Of a stretch of DNA of 64,000 bases, positions 17,429 through 25,551 are shown one piece after another. The stretch's first letter is position 1; each line of letters begins with the position of its first letter. The position numbers and the translations under genes were made by a program. The notes beneath the pieces are model-generated. The model was given only the letters and a program-made list of their open reading frames with translations, had not been told where the DNA came from and made no database searches. This stretch comes from Bacillota bacterium (GTDB lineage: Bacteria; Bacteroidota; Bacteroidia; Bacteroidales; Bacteroidaceae): assembly GCA_023664625.1 (NCBI GenBank), contig JAMPFD010000006.1:62001-126000 (forward strand). The letters are read 5' to 3'.

Positions 17429-18753
17429 TTAAAACTTAACTTTCTCTACATTTCCCCTATTCCCGTGTATGATATAAAGTCCATGTGGAAGTGCTTTCAT
17501 ATCATTACGCAATATGTTTGATGCTACTTTTCCTTAAAGAGCATTATATACATCAAAAAAACTCATCATGTTCTTCGTTGGTAATATAGCCGACTGCTAA
17601 ATTCAGATTAGGTATTACTGCTCGTACGACAACTCCTTGATTTATTTTCAAAACGGTGAAATCAAAGGCCATACCACTACGGATGTAGGTACATGGGATA
17701 ATCGCCGCTGATGATATGGGTGCTGTTGGCTAATAGCTGTTTATATCCGATTTAAGGCAGACACGCTCATATATCCAGTAAAAGGCAGGAATAATTTATT
17801 CCCAGTTGTTTTTGATGTCAGTTTAATGCCATCAGAGGTATCAAGTCTTTAACAGTTCGCAAAAAGTTTCTTAAACTGTTCCTTTGTTGGTGTCATCCAT
17901 TCTGTACCCATGTTTGCTGTAGCCGGATCATATTCCGTTCCGAATACATTCTGTTGAGACATAAGGAGAAGACGAAGCTACCTATTTTGTCAATTCCATG
18001 GATGGATTCGCAAATTGGAAATATGTGCCTGCCTCCTTATCCATTATCGGCACCGACATTATGTGAAGCCAATAACATGCTTACTCCCATGTCAACGGTG
18101 CAAGTCTCGCCACTATTTTGTACGGTTACTATACATGTGGTCTGTATGTCAGACCACATCGGTTGCACTGACAGTTATGGTGACAGTACCTGCGTTTATT
18201 GCTTTTATCTTTCCGTACTTGTCAACTGTAGCAATACTTGAATCGGAACTGCTGAAATCCAGCCACCTTACAGAATCGTTTTCCGGCATTGCAAAAGCAA
18301 AAAGCATCACTTCCCTATTTATAGGAAGTGTTATGTCCTGTTCTGAAAGTATGATATTCGTGACTGCTGTTGGCATGCCTGCACTTTTGACAGGGCGTAT
18401 CCCAATAAGAGTTTTTTTCATGTTTTGAAGCCATCCTCACATTCTGCTTTAGTTAGTAATCTCCATCCTGTTCCCCATGATGCAGTAGCGGGGTAATAGT
18501 TTGTTCCTGCAATGTTCACATTTATAGGAATGTCCGTTGGCAACTACTCATTATAACCTGTGTATCGGTTGCCTTTGTCAGGTGATTCTCATACATGCTC
18601 ATCTGCCTTCAACGGATTGTTTTCATCATTTAAATACCACCCTGACCAGATAACACTAAGGCCTAAGTCTATTTCTTTTGGTGTATCAGCTTGTGACTAT
18701 GCATAAGTTAACAAAGAAATTGCGAAAAATAATGACGTGAATAATTTTCTCAT
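17429..18753 (-). pseudogene. Decayed secreted protein gene (Fib_succ_major domains, Ig-like BIG2, C-terminal sorting-like tail)
   Basis: Minus-strand translation begins with a good signal peptide (MRKLFTSLFFAISLLTYA at 18753), but codon 19 is TAG (18697-18699). The frame goes on with PKEIDLGLSVIW and later AGTNYYPATASWGTGWRLLTKAE, typical of the Fibrobacter succinogenes major paralogous domain, interrupted by TGA and TAG. An intact 90-residue stretch (18149-18421) holds a BIG2 Ig-like domain (SDSSIATVDKYGKIKAINAG). A second Fib_succ-like segment (EYDPATANMGTEWMTPTKE) lies near 17900 in another frame. The end (17429-17560) reads like a Bacteroidetes C-terminal sorting tail (LPHGLYIIHGNRG) with one TAA. 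Several independent stops and frameshifts mean a dead gene. Confidence 0.75.
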
Positions 18754-18782
18754 CTTTTTAAGTTGATTAAAGGTTTGCTTCA

Positions 18783-19072
18783 GCGATCTCCGCAACTTTC
18801 GCTACTAAGAAAAACATTTTTTACTATATATAAAAAGCGTGGAGATCGTGCCTGTTGCCCGTTCCACGATTAGAGGCTCTCGCATGTTCGATGATGTTGA
18901 ACGAGCAACGCCAGGACTCACGTCGGACTTTTGGTATTAGCTGTACAGTGCTGAGTGTCAATACCAAATCTATTTTGTGATACCTTTATGCTCCCAAACT
19001 ATTAAGGAGCGAAAAATCGTTTCCCAGCGTTGTAAAGCGGACTTTTAAATGAAGCAGATTTTAGAAATCTGC
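18783..19072 (+). ncRNA. Hairpin-dense region, possible structured RNA (identity unknown)
   Basis: Within ~290 nt several paired segments occur: CGATCTCC (18784-18791) with GGAGATCG (18841-18848); ATCGTG with CACGAT around 18845-18870; GTTGC-cc-GTT (18854-18863) with AAC-ga-GCAAC (18900-18909); TTGGTATT (18931-18938) with AATACCAA (18960-18967); GCTCC (18990-18994) with GGAGC (19006-19010); and GCAGATTT (19054-19061) with AAATCTGC (19065-19072). The first three are mutually exclusive pairings. No known riboswitch, tmRNA, 6S or SRP signature is recognised. It has no coding frame. Strand is a guess; it may be an RNA gene or part of a long leader to the downstream island. From 19080 to 19455 I see only an imperfect palindrome at ~19078-19110. 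Confidence 0.4.
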
Positions 19073-19458
19073 ATTGTACGTTTGTTAACAATGAATTAAC
19101 ATTCGTTTAATACAAGATTTTGCAGTGTGACGGAATGGTTCTATAGTTCACAAGAAAGAAACAAGGGAACTTCGAAGATAACAAAATACAAGTGTGCGAT
19201 AGCGTGAAGAGTAGTATCGTATTGTTATTATGGATTCATTAAGATAATGATGAATTGTAGAATCCATCATTATGAGTTCGATAAGTTGATGGAGTATAAA
19301 TTGGCATAGTAGAGATTATGCAGATAGTGCGTAACTTTATGGGACAAATTGCAAGAGCAAAAATGTTTCTAAAAGGTCATTCGGACGTAAATTACGCAAA
19401 TATTTTGCTTCAGAGAAAATTTTTCGATAATTTCTGCTTATATTTTCAAAATTTTTGC

Positions 19459-19466
19459 TAACTTTG
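19459..19466 (+). promoter_or_regulatory. Promoter -7 box for the antiterminator-led island
   Basis: TAACTTTG followed by C is a full match to the Bacteroidetes TAnnTTTG box. The -33 TTTG is not clear. It would start a ~480-nt leader ahead of the UpxY gene, typical of loci controlled by processive antitermination. Confidence 0.55.
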
Positions 19467-19505
19467 CATTTGATTTCTCGTTATCGTTGTTTTAAAATCA
19501 GCAAA

Positions 19506-19521
19506 GGCGAACGTGTTCGCC
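19506..19521 (+). promoter_or_regulatory. Leader hairpin near the transcript 5' end
   Basis: GGCGAAC-GT-GTTCGCC forms a tight 7-bp stem about 35 nt downstream of the predicted start of transcription. It has no T-tract, so it is more likely a pause or protein-recognition element than a terminator. Confidence 0.4.
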
Positions 19522-19882
19522 ACCGTTGACACAGAAACCTCGATGAAGACACGCCAAGTCGTATTTGGCTGGGTAAACCTGAACGTTGCGACGGATGGGT
19601 GGGTAAAAAACGAGATTTCAAGACATAAAGGCGTTTATCATGCGCTCTGTTTGAGACGTGTCGTAATCTAGCAAATTCGAAATTATTGTCTTGAACTTAG
19701 CAACGGTAGATGTCCCGGGTGTGATTTTTCGCAACCGATATGTTCCTACAAAGGGATAATTGTACCCATATGGGGGTAGTAATTCTCGTATATGTAGGTT
19801 TCATGTTGTAGGTGAATCCTCATACGGCGTGGCTTCTGACGTTGTCTGTTCAACAATAATAGGCAATGCTAGAGCCTCGACA

Positions 19883-19920
19883 CGTGGAATGGACAGCAGG
19901 ACGATTCCACGCTTCTTTTA
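19883..19920 (+). terminator. Candidate leader terminator upstream of upxY-like gene
   Basis: CGTGGAAT (19883-19890) pairs perfectly with ATTCCACG (19904-19911), followed by CTTCTTTTA. It lies 34 nt before the UpxY start, inside the long leader, where a read-through-dependent terminator would be expected. Confidence 0.5.
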
Positions 19921-19953
19921 TGTCCACACGCTTTATTCTGTTTAGAAAAGGTT

Positions 19954-20673
19954 ATGGACATCGTCATGAAGGCATCTACAGATGCGAGCACATACGGAGA
20001 CATCAAGTCTTCTCACATTGGACTTACCTCCAGTGTCCCCCCTGAAGCCAAAACGCCCCTATCGGGCGAACGCTCACAAACAGGGGTGTCCACCAAAAAT
20101 GCACATGAGCGAACCGAGCATTGGTATGCTCTTCGCACAACATATGGTCGTGAGAAGAAAGCTCACGACTTTATTATTTCTCATGAAGGCAAAGCTTTTC
20201 TGCCAACAATCATCGTTGAAAAAGTTGTCAACGGTAAAAAGCAACTCGTTGAAGTTTCTCGTCTCCCAAATATTTTCTTTGCGTATGGTACAGAGGAGGA
20301 AATAAAATCCTTTGTTTACGACAACTACAATCTTCCCTACTTACGTTTTTATTACAAACACACTCACGTTAGCTCACGAGTTGATAAGGCTCCTATGATT
20401 GTCCCGGACAGTCAAATAAAGACTCTAAAGATTATCTGTGATGCAGAAGTTGAGGATAAACATATAGAGCCATTTGTAGTTGAAAAATTCAAAGCAGGAC
20501 AATTGGTAAGGGTTAAGGAAGGTCCTTTTGCCGGAGTAGAAGGAACAGTTCACCGTTACAAAGGTCAACAACGTATAGGAATAGTCATAGAAGGACTCTT
20601 TACTATAACAACCGCTTATATCTCCAAAGAAAAACTAGAACTTGTGGAAACCAGTTCAGACAAATCCAAGTAA
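19954..20673 (+). CDS. UpxY-family transcription antiterminator (NusG paralogue)
   Basis: A 239-residue protein with a ~50-residue variable N-terminus, then a NusG N-terminal (NGN) domain from residue 56 (HWYALRTTYGREKKA) and a KOW domain from ~181 (LVRVKEGPFAGVEGTVHRYKG). UpxY proteins of Bacteroides bind RNA polymerase in the leader of their own operon and let it read long loci, best known for capsule clusters. Here no glycosyltransferases follow; instead a signalling island does. It has a ~480-nt leader with hairpins, and the sigma-like gene starts 2 nt after its stop. A start further downstream cannot be excluded. Confidence 0.88.
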   Translation: MDIVMKASTDASTYGDIKSSHIGLTSSVPPEAKTPLSGERSQTGVSTKNAHERTEHWYALRTTYGREKKAHDFIISHEGKAFLPTIIVEKVVNGKKQLVEVSRLPNIFFAYGTEEEIKSFVYDNYNLPYLRFYYKHTHVSSRVDKAPMIVPDSQIKTLKIICDAEVEDKHIEPFVVEKFKAGQLVRVKEGPFAGVEGTVHRYKGQQRIGIVIEGLFTITTAYISKEKLELVETSSDKSK

Positions 20674-20674
20674 T

Positions 20675-21350
20675 ATGGAACTTATTTTCAAGAATCAATA
20701 TACAGAATTCTCCGACAAGGATGTTGTGGACAAGATAATCACTCTTCCGTATAATGAGGAGGCTGCTGCTTATCTTATCTATAATCGTTATCACCCACTT
20801 CTTTTTAAGATATATCGCAAAATATATGATGAAGATTTTTCTTGGTATGAAGATTGTCAAGGTGACTTGTATGATTTTCTAAAAGGTAAAAATTTAGATT
20901 GGCAAAAGCTTCGTTCATTTGAATGGCGCAGTCATTTCTCTACATGGATTGGCAGGACAGCCAATAATAGATTTTTAGAAATCAAGCCTTACCTGATAGG
21001 AAAAATTCCAAATCCCATCTCTATAGATGACGATGAAAGCGAAAGTGGATCTGTCCAGCTTCCCTGATGGGGGCGTGGAAGATTACGAAACGCTCCAGAG
21101 GAAGATTCTCTTGATGGAGGCTATTGGAATGCTGAAGGATCCTGATCAGAAGTTTGTTATTCTCAAACGACTTCAGGGTTACAACAGCACCGAGATAGCT
21201 ATCCTCATGAAGAAATCTTGGGACAAGCATGGAATCAAGAGATACAATAATAAGGGTAACCTTGTAGTTCCACCTCCGGGCTATGTTGATGTTCGCACAC
21301 AACGTGCCAAGGAAAATCTCAAAGAAATCATCGTCAAATTAAACAAATAA
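20675..21350 (+). CDS. Sigma-70 family sigma factor, coding frame shifted +1 at 21062-21067
   Basis: Two overlapping frames make one protein. Frame one, ATG 20675 to TGA 21065-21067 (131 residues), holds sigma region 2-like helices (AAAYLIYNRYHPLLFKIYRK, FSTWIGRTANNRFLE). Frame two (open around 21027-21350) holds region 4 (LLMEAIGMLKDPDQKFVILKRL, GYNSTEIAILMKKSW). They join without loss at CTT CCC TGA TGG if one base is skipped after CCC: VQLP followed by DGGVEDYE. The joined protein is ~225 residues, normal for an ECF-like sigma factor. The CCC-TGA junction resembles +1 programmed frameshift sites; a simple mutation or sequencing error is the alternative. An anti-sigma-like gene follows at 21359. 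Confidence 0.7.
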
Positions 21351-21358
21351 GTACGCGC

Positions 21359-21736
21359 ATGAAAATTTCAAATGAACTATTAGCGGCATATGTTGAAGGT
21401 AATGTTTCCATTGAGGAACGAAACCAAGTGCGTCAGTATCTATCGGAGAACCCTGCTGAGTTGGAATCCGTAATGATGATGATGGACGAGGATTATGAAC
21501 TTGACCCATACGCAGATGAATATTATTCTTATCGGAATTTCAACGTTGATAGTATGGCTCATGTTGATGAATGTTCTTTCTCTGATATTGCTTTAAGTGC
21601 AGCCGCTTTTGCACCAGCATGTAGCATTGAAAATAATGTTATGAAAGATAGCATTAACATTGAAACTCCAGGACACACTGACAATAGATCATTCAGCAAT
21701 GAGTTAGGGAACTTGCTCGATGAAATAGAATTGTAA
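21359..21736 (+). CDS. Anti-sigma-factor-like small acidic protein
   Basis: A 125-residue acidic protein. The first ~40 residues (ISNELLAAYVEGNVSIEERN, then VRQYLSENPAELESV) follow the pattern of the N-terminal helices of anti-sigma factors, without the zinc-binding His/Cys. No membrane segment follows, so it would be cytoplasmic. The remainder is low-complexity and acidic, ending LGNLLDEIEL. It follows the sigma-like gene by 8 nt, the usual order for a sigma/anti-sigma pair. The role is inferred from pattern and position. Confidence 0.5.
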   Translation: MKISNELLAAYVEGNVSIEERNQVRQYLSENPAELESVMMMMDEDYELDPYADEYYSYRNFNVDSMAHVDECSFSDIALSAAAFAPACSIENNVMKDSINIETPGHTDNRSFSNELGNLLDEIEL

Positions 21737-21747
21737 AGACTCATTTT

Positions 21748-22542
21748 ATGCCTGATATTTTCAACAATGCCACAAAGAAGTTTTGGGAGGCTATTGACAG
21801 CTTCGCCAATTCCACTGCTGGCACAAATAAAACTCAGGCAAAACCAGAGCAAAAGCAATCCATTGATCCTCTTTGGTATGCAGAATGGAATGATGATTAT
21901 CTTTCAGTTGTCTTAAACAATACTGTAACTCGCAAATGTTTGAAAGCCATTGCTGATAAGTATTATGAAAATCAGGTTGATGAGATAGTTAAGAGCTCTA
22001 CTGCACTCACTGAGCAGTCATTCCCTTCAATCCATAACATTTATATTCATTGTGTAACGACTTTAAAAATTAAGGATGTACCTGAGGTTTATGTTACCAA
22101 CAAATTAAGGGGAGTAAACGCATTGAGCATAGAAACCCATGGAAAGAAGATAATACTGTTGGGTAGAAAAACAACTATGGTACTAACAGAGTTAGAATTA
22201 GGTTTCCTTTTAGGACACGAACTTGGTCATCACCAACAAGGCAATCTTGTGTGTCATACCGTTAATGGACTTATGAATAATCTTGTTAAGTCTTCAGAAA
22301 TATTCGGTCCAATGATTCTTGACACAATCGAAGTTCCATTGAAACGCTGGTGTAAACAATCTGAATTCAACGCAGACAGGGCAGGTTATTTGTGTTGTAA
22401 GGATTATAAGTCTATTAAAAGTATTTTTGTCAAGGTAGGAATGATAGAAAATCCAACATCGTTGCATCAATACAAAGAAACAGGTGAAGATCACCCAATG
22501 TTAAGTACAAGGTTAAAGAAATTAGAATTATTTATAAAATAA
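21748..22542 (+). CDS. M48 family metallopeptidase, copy 1
   Basis: A 264-residue zinc peptidase of the M48 family. The active site is HELGH at 157-161, with the third zinc ligand in SEFNADRAG near residue 206. Hydrophobic segments are weak, so unlike HtpX it may be cytoplasmic or peripheral. It is paralogous with the next gene (same core order, same ADRAG-LCC motif). The ~100-residue N-terminal helical part differs between them. Start 11 nt after the anti-sigma-like gene. Confidence 0.85.
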   Translation: MPDIFNNATKKFWEAIDSFANSTAGTNKTQAKPEQKQSIDPLWYAEWNDDYLSVVLNNTVTRKCLKAIADKYYENQVDEIVKSSTALTEQSFPSIHNIYIHCVTTLKIKDVPEVYVTNKLRGVNALSIETHGKKIILLGRKTTMVLTELELGFLLGHELGHHQQGNLVCHTVNGLMNNLVKSSEIFGPMILDTIEVPLKRWCKQSEFNADRAGYLCCKDYKSIKSIFVKVGMIENPTSLHQYKETGEDHPMLSTRLKKLELFIK

Positions 22543-22553
22543 AATATACTGAG

Positions 22554-23378
22554 ATGGATAAAAACAAGAAGATACTTAAAGGGTTAACGCCTGATTTGTA
22601 CGAGCATTCATTTGACAAAGCTGCTCTTGGTACTCTTGAAGGCAAACCAGGTTTAACTTTAGTTGGTAATTACATAACCAAAAATTTAGTAGAACGTGTC
22701 TATAAAGTTCAGTATACTGGTAGCCACTTAAAAGTGACGAAAGAGGCTTACCCTAAGATTTATGAGTATCTTGAATATGCTTGTAAAATTCTTGATGTAG
22801 AGAAAATACCTGAGTTATATATAGAATGGGGGTACAATATTAACGCTTGTACTGTTGGTGCAGAGAATCCCATTATTGTTATAAATTCAGGATTGATTGA
22901 TCTTTGTGATGACGATGAAATAATGTTTGTCATTGGTCACGAATTAGGTCATATAAAGAGCAACCACATGCTCTACCATATGATGGCTCAGGTTTTCAAT
23001 ACTATAGTTAGTTTTATACCTTTCGGTGAAATTGCATCAAAACCGCTTGAGTTTGCCCTGTATTATTGGGATCGCATGTCAGAATTTACAGCGGATCGAG
23101 CAGGCCTTTTATGCTGCCAAAAGAAAAAAGCAGCTATACGAGCCTTCATGAAAATGGCAGGTATGCCTATAAACCAATATGAGAACATGCATTATGAGAC
23201 TTTCATCCAGCAAGCTAAAGATTTTAAATTGTTGGATTACGATGCTATGAATCAAGCCATCAAGTTTATTTCTATAGCGGACGAAAGCCATCCATGGACA
23301 GTTATGAGAGCTGCAGAATTGCTTAAATGGGCAGATTCGGATGATTTTAAACTTTTAGCAAACAATTTCAGCAGATAA
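22554..23378 (+). CDS. M48 family metallopeptidase, copy 2
   Basis: A 274-residue M48 peptidase with HELGH at 129-133 (IGHELGHIKSNH) and the glutamate ligand in SEFTADRAGLLCC near 178. A moderately hydrophobic stretch (VFNTIVSFIPFGEIA) follows the active-site helix. It lies 11 nt after its paralogue and 2 nt before the kinase gene. Pairing of regulated proteolysis with phosphorylation is suggested by context only. Confidence 0.87.
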   Translation: MDKNKKILKGLTPDLYEHSFDKAALGTLEGKPGLTLVGNYITKNLVERVYKVQYTGSHLKVTKEAYPKIYEYLEYACKILDVEKIPELYIEWGYNINACTVGAENPIIVINSGLIDLCDDDEIMFVIGHELGHIKSNHMLYHMMAQVFNTIVSFIPFGEIASKPLEFALYYWDRMSEFTADRAGLLCCQKKKAAIRAFMKMAGMPINQYENMHYETFIQQAKDFKLLDYDAMNQAIKFISIADESHPWTVMRAAELLKWADSDDFKLLANNFSR

Positions 23379-23380
23379 TT

Positions 23381-24697
23381 ATGTCAAAACTATTACAAGG
23401 CATGTCTATCAGTTTCACTGATGGCACAACAGGAAAAATCCTTCAGGAACTTGGTTCTGGTGGTCAAGGTACAGTGTATCTTATTGAACGACAAGGGAAA
23501 AAGTATGCCCTAAAGTGGTATCACAAGAGCCCTTCTTCTCGATTCTCTGATAATATAAAAGAAAACATAAGAATCGGAAGTCCTTCTCAAGAATTTTTAT
23601 GGCCATTAGTAGATACAGAAATGTGTTATGACAGTTATGGCTATTTAATGTATTTAAGACCACAAGGATTTCATGATTTTACGAAATTCATACTCGGAGG
23701 AGCAGAAGGAGTATCTTGTAACGATGAAATTACCCAGATAAATGCTGCAATTAATATTTGTAGTGCTTTTCAGAAACTTCATTTGAAAGGTTTAAGTTAT
23801 CAAGACCTGAATGATGGTAATTTCTTTATCAATCCTCAAACTGGTGAAGTCCTTATTGCTGACAATGACAATGCAGCTCCAGACAAAACAAATATATCTG
23901 GAATAAAAGGTAAGTGCAGATATATGGCACCGGAAGTTGTATTGGGAAATGATCCAGATAAATATTCTGATTATTTTTCTTTGGCAGTAGTTTTGTTCAA
24001 ATTCTTCTTCTTGGACCATCCTCTAGAAGGAAAATTCAATCAGAAATGTCCTTGCCTCACTGAGAAGTTTGAAAGAATGTTATATGGAGAAAAGCCTGTA
24101 TTCATTTTTGACGAACTTGACAAGTCTAATGAGGCGACAGATGTGAATATTAATGCAATCCAGAGATGGCCAATTTCATCAATGCCACTTAGACAAACTT
24201 TCCTTAAGGCTTTCTCTAATGAATCTATGCATAATCCTACCAAGCGAGTATCTGAAAGAGAATGGATTAAGTCTTTAATATCATATCGATCTTCTTATTG
24301 CACTTGCCCAGTTTGTGGTAAAGACACGTATATTGAAAAAGAAGATCATGGTATTTGCAAAGAATGCAATCAGGCTAGAGACATCTATTGGATAGCAATT
24401 GGACGAGAGGTGACACCTCTTGTCGGGGGTCAAAAACTATACCTTTCTCATATTGCGAATAGTCTTGATCATCAAACAATTTCTGCGCTTGTTGTTAAAG
24501 GTTCGAAAGATCCTTCAAAAATATTCCTATGTAATAAATCCAATTTTGATTGGAACTTTTCTTACAAAGCCCCACAAACTGGAAAGTTATTTATCAAAGT
24601 GATAAAGCCAAATGAAGGTGCTCCTATATTGGATGGATGTAAAATAAGCTTTGGTAATTATTCACAGGGTATTATAAAGCTCATCAAGCATAAATGA
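23381..24697 (+). CDS. Hanks-type serine/threonine kinase-like protein with C-terminal zinc ribbon
   Basis: A 438-residue protein. The glycine loop GSGGQGTV is at 25-32, the ATP lysine K45 (YALKWY), the catalytic loop YQDLNDGN at 140-147 (D142 and N147 present, HRD changed to YQD), and the metal-binding DFG is DND at 161-163, followed by an APE-like APEVV near 185. All catalytic residues are thus present, so activity is likely. After the kinase (~1-300) comes a four-cysteine zinc ribbon (CPVCG then CKECN, ~308-336) and a C-terminal beta-rich region of ~100 residues. No membrane segment. With the VWA and PP2C genes that follow it forms a TerY-P-type triad. Confidence 0.87.
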   Translation: MSKLLQGMSISFTDGTTGKILQELGSGGQGTVYLIERQGKKYALKWYHKSPSSRFSDNIKENIRIGSPSQEFLWPLVDTEMCYDSYGYLMYLRPQGFHDFTKFILGGAEGVSCNDEITQINAAINICSAFQKLHLKGLSYQDLNDGNFFINPQTGEVLIADNDNAAPDKTNISGIKGKCRYMAPEVVLGNDPDKYSDYFSLAVVLFKFFFLDHPLEGKFNQKCPCLTEKFERMLYGEKPVFIFDELDKSNEATDVNINAIQRWPISSMPLRQTFLKAFSNESMHNPTKRVSEREWIKSLISYRSSYCTCPVCGKDTYIEKEDHGICKECNQARDIYWIAIGREVTPLVGGQKLYLSHIANSLDHQTISALVVKGSKDPSKIFLCNKSNFDWNFSYKAPQTGKLFIKVIKPNEGAPILDGCKISFGNYSQGIIKLIKHK

Positions 24698-24743
24698 ACA
24701 CTTATACATAATAACATAAGTTTAACGTTAAATTTTTAAAATT

Positions 24744-25496
24744 ATGCCAATTTCAAACATTACAACTGAAGAAGTTGCTAAGAGAACAATGAATTTGTTC
24801 TTTTTGGTTGACACGTCTGGCAGTATGGCTGGCCGTAAGATTGCAGCTCTTAATCAGGCTGTTAGAGAGTCTTTGCCTATTATCAAGGAGATTTCTCAGG
24901 AAAATGGAGATGCAAACATTAAGATTGCTGTCCTTGAATTCTCTGATGGTGTTAAATGGATGTACGACGAACCACTTGACGCAAATGATTTTGAATGGAC
25001 AGATCTTGGAGTTGATTGCTTAACTTGTTTCGGTAAGGCATTAGGCGAGCTCAACACCAAAATGTCATGTAAGGAATTTATGGCAAGCCTTGCATATCAG
25101 CCTGTCATCATAGTTCTTTCTGATGGTGCTCCAACTGACGACTATAAGCATAATCTTGAGAAACTGAAGGAAAATAACTGGTTTAAGGCTGCAACCAAGA
25201 TTGCAATAGCAATTGGTGATGATGCGTCTAAGGATGTTCTTACAGAATTTACAGGAAATCCAGAGGCTGTTTTCTCTGCAGACAATGTCTTCATGCTTAA
25301 AAACATCATTAAGGTTGCAAGTGTAACTTCAAGCCTTATTGGTTCTCAATCTTCGACTTCTTCTGAAAAAACTAAGTCTGATAAAATCATCGATAAGATT
25401 ATCGACGAGATTGAAGACAAGGAAAAAGAGCAGGAGGAGCAGAAGAACAATTCATCATCTAACGATGGAGATGATGATATTTTTGCTGGTTTTTAA
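24744..25496 (+). CDS. TerY-like von Willebrand factor A domain protein
   Basis: A 250-residue protein that is a VWA domain through ~195. The MIDAS metal site is intact: DTSGSM at 23-28, a threonine in the LTCFGKAL region, and LSDGAPTDD near 130. Closest in pattern to TerY of tellurium-resistance-linked loci, which are cytoplasmic VWA proteins paired with a kinase and PP2C phosphatase. The C-terminus (~205-245) is a highly charged Lys/Glu/Asp helix and tail. It is likely a metal-dependent scaffold or substrate of the neighbouring kinase; that role is inferred. Confidence 0.88.
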   Translation: MPISNITTEEVAKRTMNLFFLVDTSGSMAGRKIAALNQAVRESLPIIKEISQENGDANIKIAVLEFSDGVKWMYDEPLDANDFEWTDLGVDCLTCFGKALGELNTKMSCKEFMASLAYQPVIIVLSDGAPTDDYKHNLEKLKENNWFKAATKIAIAIGDDASKDVLTEFTGNPEAVFSADNVFMLKNIIKVASVTSSLIGSQSSTSSEKTKSDKIIDKIIDEIEDKEKEQEEQKNNSSSNDGDDDIFAGF

Positions 25497-25509
25497 TCAC
25501 TCACAATAC

Positions 25510-25537
25510 GGTATTACCTCTTGCAAGAGGTAATACC
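25510..25537. promoter_or_regulatory. Perfect 28-bp palindrome between VWA and PP2C genes
   Basis: GGTATTACCTCTTG is followed directly by its exact reverse complement. No T-tract follows (AATTCAATG), so it is not a standard terminator. As RNA it would be a 12-bp hairpin ~15 nt before the PP2C ATG; as DNA it is an ideal dimer operator. Confidence 0.7.
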
Positions 25538-25551
25538 AATTCAATGTTATT

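Noticed and set aside
18783..19072. Riboswitch, tmRNA, 6S or SRP RNA
   Set aside because: None of the sequence signatures for these classes could be found; only generic hairpins are visible.
19459..19953. Invertible promoter as in Bacteroides capsule loci
   Set aside because: Long inverted repeats on both sides of the promoter box were not found; only short local hairpins are present.
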